Part shown: positions 56,328 through 64,000 of the stretch, in pieces
How the letters are laid out: every line of letters starts with the position of its first letter
Position numbering within the stretch: position 1 is the stretch's first letter
From: Margaritispora aquatica
Lineage: Eukaryota; Ascomycota; Leotiomycetes; Helotiales; Discinellaceae
Length of the DNA stretch: 64,000 bases
Reading direction: 5' to 3'
NCBI GenBank assembly: GCA_007644065.1
Contig: VJWN01000007.1
Location: 248,001 to 312,000, forward strand
Translations under genes and position numbers: made by a program
Notes under the pieces: model-generated
Seen by the model: only the letters and a program-made list of their open reading frames with translations
Databases searched by the model: none
What the model was told of the DNA's origin: nothing

Positions 56328-57433
56328 ATGCACAATCTGCTTCATTTTGGGGCACGCGGTAGTCTACATCTGAAGAGTTTGACGTCACCAAGGCTTTTGC
56401 TTCTTGCTGCTTCTTATCCTCTGTCTTCATTTGCATATATCCCATCTATTTCGAGGTTTCCAAGTCACTATTGCAATTCCAACCGAGCCTTCTCAAAAAC
56501 GATATCCAAAATGTCTGATACAAACAAGCACTTTCTGCTCACTGAGGTATTCAGTGTCAAGGGCAGAGTAAGTTTGAGGCGAATTTGCGGGGCTTCAACT
56601 AATTTTAGTAGGTTGCTCTTGTCACTGGAGGAGGATCTGGAATCGGTCTTATGGCTACTCAAGCTCTTGCTGTGAATGGAGCAAGAGTATACATCACTGG
56701 AAGATCTGCCGACAAGCTCAAGACAGTGGTCGAGAAGCATGGCAAAGATATTGCTGGAGAGATTATCCCAATCACCGCAGATATCACGAAAAAGTCAGAC
56801 ATTGCCATGCTAGTCAAAGAGATCGAATCCAAGGAGAAATGCCTATGTATCCTCATTAATAATGCCGGCATTGCTGGGAACACACAAAAAACCGAGGCGA
56901 AAACTGCAGAGGAGATGAAGAAGAACCTGTTTGATAATGAGAGTTCGACAATCGAGGATTGGGTGAACACATATCAGACCAATGTGCCACAACTGTTCTT
57001 CATGACTATGGCTTTCCTTCCATTGCTGCAAAAGGCATCTGAGATGCATCACGGTTACTCCGGAACTGTTATCAACACTTCTTCTATCTCTGGCATTGTG
57101 CAATCCTCGCAACATCACTTCGGCTACAACTCTAGCAAGGCTGCTGCTATCCACCTTACAAAGATGCTTGCGTCGGAAATTGCAGAGAATGGATTGAAGA
57201 TCAGAGTCAACAGCATTGCACCTGGTGTTTTCCCAAGCGAGATGACAGCTGGCGAGAGTGGAGAGGATCAGAAGAGCCATATCGAGAAGGACAAATACGC
57301 CAAGGTGCCTGCTAGACGCCCTGGCAAAGATGAGGATATGGCTGGAGCCGTGTTGTTCTGTGCTACCAACCAGTACTTGAATGGGGTCACTGTTCCTGTT
57401 GATGGTGGTTACATCTTACATGCTGGTGCTTGA
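56328..57433 (+). CDS. Short-chain dehydrogenase/reductase with probable mitochondrial presequence
   Basis: Exons 56328-56567 and 56612-57433 give 353 residues from the first ATG. A second ATG at 56511 would give 292 residues. The Rossmann NAD(P) motif is VALVTGGGSGIGL, followed by ILINNAGIAG. The catalytic Ser is in NTSSISG, and the YxxxK is FGYNSSKAAAIHL. The proline/glycine after it (SIAPGVFPSEM) and the terminal VPVDGGYI are typical of classical SDRs. The first 61 residues contain many Arg, Ser and Leu and no acidic residue up to KMSD, which fits a mitochondrial targeting peptide. Two starts would allow a mitochondrial and a cytosolic form. The substrate is unknown. Confidence 0.85.
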
Positions 57434-58028
57434 GGGTAGGGTGTGTCCAAACTGAAGCTTGTGGTGCAAGCGAGATTAAAGATAAGACTACAATCCTACA
57501 AAGCCTGCCCTGTTAGCTGTGACTGCCTATGATAAGAGATATGATCAGTGGTGTTGTCCTCTCACGATTGTGTGCAAACATAAAAGCGAATACCATGATC
57601 ATACCACACCGCATTTAGATAGAAATGACGGGTTATCTTCTGTAAAGATGTTGGTATAGCACGGCAGCCGTCAAATTTTGCTACAAAATTTTAATTTCAA
57701 ACATGGATTGTATTCTCAATCCACTAAAAGCGCCATTCTTCTCATTTACAAAGGTAGATGGTAAAGGTATTTACATATCACTAGAAGACAAGAACTCGAC
57801 ATTCCCATAGCACTTAGATCAACTATTTTTGTTGACCGAGGTTTTAGACATGTAGAGAATCGACCCTATACACTCGCAAGCTGGTATTCAGGTAATAGAG
57901 ATATTTTCCAGCTCACTCTCTATTATATTGAATTCAAAAACATTGACCCCTAGGGCAGAGAAAATCACCTAAATCAATCTAGAGCCAATATATCCAACCA
58001 ACGTCTCCATCCATTCTCAGTCAATTCA
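57434..58028. other. Intergenic, AT-rich, no gene seen
   Basis: About 600 bp of AT-rich DNA between convergent genes. Confidence 0.5.
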
Positions 58029-58871
58029 TTACCCTGGCAATGGCAGTGCGCAATTGCAGGTCATCATTGCGTATTGCGCTACAACCGCAACTTGACAATT
58101 ACCAGTATAGACAGTTGGAGTACCACCGATACGATGACTGGTCGAGCAAACCATATCGGTATATAAATATACATAACATCCTGTAGATTGACCACTTCCT
58201 GGGCACTTATTCCCCGCTGTAAACTGGCCCATGACGATGGAATTAGGTGAGAAAAAAGGCTGACAGACGTCTTCTACAAGAGCTACTGAGTGACCGCCGG
58301 CAGCATCTATTGAGCACCCAATGTCGGCGTAGGTTTCTATCACGACCATCGCTGGTATTGGCGTGGGAGAAGGAGTGACTGTTGAGGAGGTGGTGGAAGT
58401 ACAGGCGTCGGTTACAGTAATGCTGCGTAAGCAAGATTTTTCAGTTAGCAGTACTTCGCTGGATATTGACAAGTGGGAGTACTTACGTTGAAGCAGTAGC
58501 TGATTCAGTAACCGAGATGATTGAGATTGCCACAAATGGGACAACAGTAATATATGTCGTTACTACTGAAATTGATACACTAATCGAACAAGTCGCAGTA
58601 GCCATAGGAGGAGCAGTTGTAACTCCTAAGCAGCTGCACATCGAGGATAGACTAGATGTGGGAAGTCTCCATTCTTTTTGGTAACGCAAGCAAAGCTCTC
58701 GGCGACCGGACCGGGAGTAGGGCCTGCAACGAATGATGAACAAAAAGAGTTAGCTTGGTCGGTTGATTGATAGAAGCATCTTTCGAGGTTATTGCCGTTC
58801 TTCTTACAAACAGCGAGGACAGGCTGTAAGTAGGCAATGGCCATAAAGAGGACGGACAGTGAGGTTTTCAT
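58029..58871 (-). pseudogene. Small secreted cysteine-rich protein, family copy B, frameshifted
   Basis: From ATG 58871 the minus-strand frame has a signal peptide (MKTSLSVLFMAIAYLQPVLA), then CKKNGNNLERCFYQSTDQAN, an FCSSFVA block and FACVTKKNGDF. It then runs into a stop after about 80 residues near 58626. One frame over, the family sequence continues at once (SSLSSMCSCLGVTTAPPMAT), reaches the shared donor at 58486, and joins exon 2 (58422-58029). Exon 2 carries ITVTDACTSTTSS and AMVVIETYADIGCSIDAAGG. Compared with copy C the segment between CVTK and SS is one base short of a whole number of codons, so a single-base loss explains it. A sequencing error is possible. An 80-residue truncated product could still be made. 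Intron position and leader match copies A and C. Confidence 0.68.
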
Positions 58872-59559
58872 TTTTAAGGAGTGGATTGAGAGATGGTGAA
58901 GAATAAAGAGTAGAGAGTAGATAGCATACAGTACGGTATAAATATTCGATACAAACGGTAACATCTGGAAAAGGAGAAACCCCGATTCTGGTCAAGCCAT
59001 GTCTTGATAGAAATTGAAATGACACATTGGTGATCGCTTCTTAAGTTTGAACCCCAGTCAGCCACACGGGCCTTTTGGTAAAGACGTTGGAGATCAGACA
59101 TTTTGAAATGGACGTTGAGTAACAACGAAAGCTTTCATAGACTGAGCAGTTGCTAAGCAATTATAAGCTTTATCAAGGACTTCAACTATTAAAGAAATTA
59201 CAGATATTGGTATTCATAGGCAGATAATTTTTCGCGAAAGAAGGAGAAAGCTTAAAAGGTGAGAGATTGTATTCCGCACCGAATAAGACACGGCGCTCAT
59301 ATAATCAATATGTCTTGAATCTCGGTTGCCAAGGTGTGAAACAACTCCAACATGAACGAAAAGACAGAGTGACACATTTGTTTGTCTCCCCCAACATCTA
59401 ATCTATCATAAAACGAAATTCTTTCTTTTTCTGAAATGTCGGGGCAAAGGTGCTTGAGTTCACCATGCAACACCCCGCTTGGGTAGCACCCGTTTAATAG
59501 TTTCCCAACTAGATCGGCCTGGGTCGATCCAGAGGGAATGTCGGCCCTACGGAAGCAGG

Positions 59560-60250
59560 TTCGTTATAATATATAGAAATATCACTATTACGATCGTTGT
59601 AAAAAACAACGGGAATTTTAACGATTTATAACGGCGTTTACTATTAGTTATAACGAAATTCGACTTTTTTTACAGCTACTTTTCGGACTTCGTTATAACC
59701 CCTAGTTTTATTTTATAACGGTATTGCTATTAAAAATAACGACTCTTACTATAAGTTTAGAACCCTAGGAATCTACGAATTTATCTACGAATTTATCTAC
59801 GAATCTATATACTGCCCTTGGATCTGCTAGATCTACTGGATCTGCTCCCTACCTTTGGATCTACTACTAACCCTACCTTTGGATCTACTGTCTGTAAAAG
59901 TCTGTAAGAGAACGAATTCGAAGGAGAATAAAGAAAAAGAATAAGGGGAATAAGGGGAATAAGGTATTTACAGTGGTAAAATATCCGGGCACGGTCTATT
60001 TTATATTATATAAAGGATTCGGATACGATATATCTATATATATGTCTATATATATAGATCTATATAACGAGGCCGTTATAAAGTATAGTAAGATATATTA
60101 TAAGACTAGTAGTATAGTGATTCTTACTATTAATTACAACGAAGTAAAAATCCACTTACAAACCTTCGTCATACTCGAAAGTTCAGGATCCGAAATTCTA
60201 CTATTTACCAAACTCTTTCTCAATACTACCCTAATATAGATAGAATATAT
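59560..60250. mobile_element. Possible decayed dispersed repeat, AT-rich
   Basis: The sequence is dense in TATAACG, TTATAACGA and ATATA words, unlike neighbouring non-coding DNA. It contains three 12-bp copies of TCTACGAATTTA at 59772-59807 (the last varies by one base) and an exact 19-bp direct repeat (59847-59865 and 59871-59889). CpG steps survive in places but TpA is very common, as in repeats hit by repeat-induced point mutation. I could not find terminal repeats or a transposase frame, so class and limits are unknown. Confidence 0.35.
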
Positions 60251-61130
60251 AGTAGAAAAGTGGAGCCGACCATGGTGCTTATATTTCTAAGTCGATAAGC
60301 CCAACAGGAAGGAATTGTGATGGCCTAAATAGATATTTATCTCGTCTTCAGAAGTTTGATAAGCGAGCTCACGTTGGTGGGGATGGTGGATTCGAGGAGA
60401 CGGCTGGTCTTGCTAGAGTAGTGGTTCCTTTTGATAGACCACGTTCATTTCTAGATTTTATGCAGGTTAGGTTTAAGATATTTAGAAACAAAAACTTTGA
60501 CCACACTACTAACAGCGGACTACAGATATGGAACAAACGATGACAAATGCAGACCTGATAGGCGGCCAAGCTGGTGTCCACTTTGAAAAGACTGGCTGTA
60601 ATAAGGAGCCTGAAGGCAAAGACATAAGCATAAGGTCTATACTTAGCTTTCAGCAGTTCTTCAGATGGGGTATTCTAGCGTCGACACACAGGGAGAAACA
60701 GAAAATAGTAATTATGCACCTGAAGCGCGTGGCTTTCAGCAAAAACAACTCGTTTTGAAAAGGCCCAGTGGGCAAAATTAGAATGAAAATATATACAAAT
60801 CTATCTTTGGAACATTTCTAAACCCCATTGCGATTTCCAAATCTCCGAAAATTTGAGTCCAAACCTTGGAAATCCCAGTAGACGGAATTATACAAAAAAA
60901 GAAAAACATGCGCAAATCTATCTCAAAGGCATTCCTAACTCGATTTTAACCTTTGAACTCCGTTTTAATCTTATGTGTTTCGACATTAGTACAAGCGATG
61001 AAAGCTTAAACGAAAATTGACAAATGCAGTTCAAATTACCGACGGAGTTGCAGATGTAGTCAGCATTGCAAATATATCTGAAGCTTAAATTCGCAAGCTT
61101 AAATCCATAAAAAAAACACCTACAAACTAT

Positions 61131-61189
61131 TCATTATATATTGTGTTCAAAGAAATCTTGACCCTAAAAGACATAGAATTTGATTTGAA
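61131..61189. repeat. 3' flank shared with secreted-family copy A
   Basis: Matches 10226-10283 as described there. It lies 66 bases beyond the family-frame stop of copy C. Confidence 0.6.
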
Positions 61190-61255
61190 CTAAATTTTAT
61201 TCACGCCCTCGCTTTATTGCTTGATCGTATACGTGCGATCAAGCCCGTCTCTTCT

Positions 61256-62210
61256 CTACCTGGTTCTCACAGGGCAAAAAAATTGTACGGATTGCGACAT
61301 ATTGGCATTCTGACATATACCAATATTCGTGGCACGGACTTGATACTTAGCATTTGCAAGCGCACAATCCACACCGGTAAAGATAACTATCTCGCAGTTC
61401 CCTGACGAACCATCAATCGCGCTTAGAGTTCCCGGTGTGAAGGCGCTGACAATGAAGCCATTGGCCGGAATAGGAAAGCATAGATTCTCAATAAGAGTTA
61501 TCGAATGCCCGTTGGCAGCATCCGTTGAACATGTTTCGTCTGCGTAGGTTTCTAGAAGGAGCCTCGCTGGCTTGAGAATCGGGGGAGGGGAACTGGTAGT
61601 TGCAGTAGCGATGGTAGAGGAAGAGGAAGAGGAAGAGGAAGAGGAAGAGGAAGAGGAAGAGGAAGAGGAAGAGGAAGAGGAAGAGGAAGATGAAGAGGAA
61701 GTGGAAGTCGAGGTGAGATGGTAATAGAGGAGGCGCAGTTGGCGGCAACAGTAATACTATATAGACAAGGTCGTTAGCTAGTTACTTGACTGAACTTTCA
61801 AGAATAGGGAGTGCTTACGTAGAGGTAGTGGCTGATTCAGTAACTGAAACGGTTGAAACCAACACAAACGGCATGGCGGTAATATAAATTGTTACCACCG
61901 ACATCGAAACACTGGAGCACGTCGCAGTAGCTACTGGAGGGGCAGATGTAGCCGTGGCTCCTATGCAGCCGCATATCGAGGCGATACTAGACGAAGCATA
62001 CAAATTTCCATTCTTCGTAACGCAAGAAAATCCGCCTACGAGTGGAGTAGGAGCTGCGACGAAGGAGGAACAGAAAGAGCTAGCTCCTTCTATAGAGTTA
62101 TAGAAGCACCTTTCGAGGTTGTTGCCGTTATTATTACAGTTAGTGGTGAAGGCGGGATGTAAGTAAGTTATAGCCACTAAAAGGATGGAGGTAAGGATTG
62201 AAGTCCTCAT
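61256..62210 (-). pseudogene. Small secreted cysteine-rich protein, family copy C, frameshifted at a Ser-coding repeat
   Basis: Exon 1 (62210-61819) is intact. It has a signal peptide (MRTSILTSILLVAITYLHPA), then CNNNGNNLERCFYNSIEGAS, FCSSFVAAPTP, FSCVTKNGN, SICGCIGAT and SVSMSVVTIYITAM. After a 62-nt intron with a CTAAC branch site, exon 2 opens with ITVAANCASSITIS. The frame then meets a hexanucleotide run and reads Leu-Pro repeats to a TAG at 61554-61552. Shifting by one base just before the run gives poly-Ser, then ILKPARLLLETYADETCSTD, ANGHSITLIENLC and NIGICQNANMSQSVQFFC, clearly the family C-terminus, ending at 61256. One lost base near 61712 explains both. Sequencing error at the repeat is possible but the shift lies outside the run itself. 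Confidence 0.7.
61616..61690. repeat. Hexanucleotide microsatellite (GAAGAG)n within copy C exon 2
   Basis: About twelve nearly perfect copies over 75 bp. On the coding (minus) strand this is TCTTCC, giving poly-Ser in the family frame and Leu-Pro in the shifted frame. Confidence 0.92.
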
Positions 62211-62950
62211 CTTAGTGAAGGTGTGGTGGATTGAGAGATGGTGAACAACAAGTATCAAGAGATAGAATAACTCGAAGCATAAGGTTTTTCTTGTATCCAT
62301 CAAGAAGCTTAAAAAGCAAAGAATGTTGATGTCATTCATGTCTTGGTGGAAATTGATCTGACACATTTCCGATTCCCCTTTTCGGAAGTCTGATATCTGA
62401 ACACTAACTCGTCAACAATCAGAGCCTCACAGCAAAAGGAACTGTGGTTCAGCCCTCAGACTTTTGACTTGTGAAATGCAGCGGGGTAATAACGTCTTCC
62501 TAACCTCAAATATCGAGTTTCAGCGATACTTCGATCGATAGTCTACGCTCTTGTAAATCGCCAACAATTCCGATCGACGTCGCTAGTACCTTTCGCTTAT
62601 ATCCACACTGGCACACCACACCTCCAAGGTAGAGATGTATTATCATGAAGTCACTTGAGTCGCCCAAAGCACTCGAAGCATTTGCACCACTTCACTTCAA
62701 CGAGAGCTTGGCTGTTATTACCTCTTTTCTTCACTCATACTCGAACCGAATCTGAGCTTGAGGAAACGTACACACGAGAAACTTGGTCTCCAAGGTAAGG
62801 TTGCGACGAACGTAGTGGCATAAACACATCGATTGCTTTAGACGAGTCTGTAGACCAAGCTAGACAGGATATGCCGCACAATTCCTAACTTTAAGATACA
62901 CCCATATTCTACACCTATCTACCTACAAACACTCTTGTCTTGAGCATGTA
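62211..62950. other. Intergenic, upstream of copy C
   Basis: About 740 bp. The leader before copy C resembles those of A and B. The rest, including the 3' region of the CAP gene, shows no gene. Weak similarity to the flank of copy A around 62440-62560. Confidence 0.5.
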
Positions 62951-63971
62951 TTAGCCAGCATGCTCGACGATCTCGCTAACGACCTTGCCACCCTCAATAT
63001 ACGTCCTGATCTGCTCAGGTAGCGGACACTCCTTATAATCCTCATCCTCGGCACCAGTGGATTCAGGAATGTTGAGGTTGATGCCAGAGCATTTACTGGA
63101 AAAGACCTCAGTGCCAAGGGAGTCCTTGCCAAGATATATCGTGGCGCCATCCACGGAGTCGAGGAGGATGGTGGGTAGGTTGCCCATCACTTGAAGGGCG
63201 AAATTAGAGGATTTAATGACGTCGATAGAAGAGACGAGGGAGTCGATGATAAGTGACAGGCGAGGGGAGTTGTCAATGGAGATGGCGTTTGCTTTACCCT
63301 TGACGATGATGGTAGTCTTATTGCAACGACTGATTAGGATTGACTGTGAGATAGTGGCCTCGATTGTGATTGGAGTACTATCGCCATCATAGTTTTCCTA
63401 GCCTGTTAGCTTGCTTAAATTTGATTAGAGACTGAAACTTACGATCATCCATTTATTGCAATCCAGCTTCTTAACTGGTGGCTTCTTTGTCCTCATTCCT
63501 TCAGGCTTTGGCTTCTTTCCTGGAGGTGCAGGACTCTTCCCACGAGTAGAATTGACACTAGACTGACTCTCACTTCGAGTTGGGACAGTAGCACCTGCTC
63601 GTAGCGATGGGTTCTTGTGCGTCATCTGGTCGGCAGTAACTTTCTTGAGGCCCTTTGTGACTGCTTCGCCCTTGTTCAATTCGCTAAACACAGCTCCGAT
63701 TCCACCTGCATCTGCCACTGGAGCTTTTGGTGCATCATCAAATCGCATTGGTGGTGGAGGAGGTCCTGGTGGGGGAGGCGGTGGTGGAGGTCCTCCGGCC
63801 GCCGGCGCAGGTGCTGAAGGTGAAGCTGAATCCAAAGCTTTCAGTGCATCTTCTGCGTTCATACCTTTGGGATTCCATGGAATTCCCTGTGGAAAGGTTG
63901 ATCGCACGTACTCAGTCAGCTCCTTGAATACCTGGTAATATGATCGTACCCATTCGACTTGCTTAGGATCC
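62951..63971 (-). CDS. SRV2: Cyclase-associated protein (CAP/Srv2), C-terminal part, 5' end outside window
   Basis: Minus-strand exons 63971-63443 and 63397-62951 encode the last 325 residues or so. In order these are the end of the helical folded domain (VEWVRSYYQVFKELTEYVRS, IPWNPKG), a Pro-rich stretch (GGPPPPPPPPGPPPPP), a WH2-like region (GGIGAVFSELNKGEAVTKGL, LKKVTADQMTHKN), and the beta-helix CARP domain. The CARP domain runs from KKLDCNKWMIENYDGD through ISRCNKTTIIVKGKANAISI to EVFSSKCSGINLNIPE, ending EIVEHAG. CAP recycles actin monomers from cofilin and, in fungi, links Ras to adenylyl cyclase through its N-terminus, which lies outside. An acceptor near 63972 marks the upstream intron. 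Confidence 0.92.
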
Positions 63972-64000
63972 CTTTACTAAGTCAGCAAGAGTCTTCTGAA

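Larger units (their letters stand above)
58872..61255. other. Region between secreted-family copies B and C, AT-rich with repeat-like core
   Basis: About 2.4 kb. The part from 59560 to 60250 is AT-rich, contains short tandem and direct repeats, and looks like a decayed dispersed element. The rest (60300-61250) is AT-rich non-coding DNA including the 3' flank of copy C. The 88-residue frame at 59973-60239 is simple in composition and not credible. Confidence 0.5.

Noticed and set aside
59973..60239. 88-residue Ile/Tyr-rich open frame
   Set aside because: A product of AT-rich, repeat-like DNA; no domain.
61488..61748. Open frame with long Phe-Leu repeats, resembling a membrane protein
   Set aside because: It is the third frame of the hexanucleotide repeat in copy C and has no family support at either end.

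Overview
The window is nuclear DNA of a filamentous ascomycete (Pezizomycotina). Almost every gene carries short introns of about 45-80 nt with GT-AG ends and CTAAC-like branch sites. The recognisable proteins are typical of this group: a Hog1 MAP kinase, a DENN-type AVL9 protein, an OPT oligopeptide transporter, a large Zn2Cys6 factor, a GH131 glucanase, MED21, CTF18 and CAP. Leotiomycetes is my best guess, but that is inference. All exon structures come from splice motifs and reading frame alone.

Layout: 1-524 (+) end of HOG1; 3213-5745 (+) AVL9; 7554-9285 (+) a polytopic membrane protein inside a 3 kb segment bounded by an exact 34-bp direct repeat; 10371-11045 (-) secreted-protein family copy A; 12229-13209 (-) a possible inactivated cysteine-peptidase-like protein; 15843-19385 (+) an OPT transporter with ten exons; 19899-20165 (-) a doubtful small protein; 20912-21953 (-) a sulfotransferase-like P-loop protein; 23409-27066 (-) a Zn2Cys6 transcription factor; 28803-31922 (-) a multi-KH RNA-binding protein; 34517-37320 (-) a low-complexity protein with tandem Arg-Glu-Tyr repeats; 37826-38665 (+) an SDT1-type nucleotidase; 38873-39417 (-) MED21; 39723-40397 (+) an RRG7-like mitochondrial protein.

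From 41454 to 48486 all genes lie on the minus strand. Six are tandem paralogues of a small family with two CxxC knuckles, interrupted by one SH3-domain gene. I cannot name this family, and it is the best candidate for an undescribed system here. One member has an in-frame stop before its second knuckle. Next come a HIT-family dinucleoside hydrolase (49041-49710, -), a GH131 glucanase (50674-51919, +), the alternative clamp-loader subunit CTF18 (52502-55519, -) with two ACGCGT boxes upstream, and a short-chain dehydrogenase with a probable mitochondrial presequence (56328-57433, +).

The right end holds two further copies of the secreted family: B (58029-58871, frameshifted) and C (61256-62210, frameshifted beside a hexanucleotide repeat). 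An AT-rich repeat-like stretch lies between them. The C-terminal half of a cyclase-associated protein runs off the window at 64000. Housekeeping genes (signalling, secretion, transcription, replication, actin) are thus interleaved with two fast-evolving lineage-specific families, both of which show duplication followed by decay.
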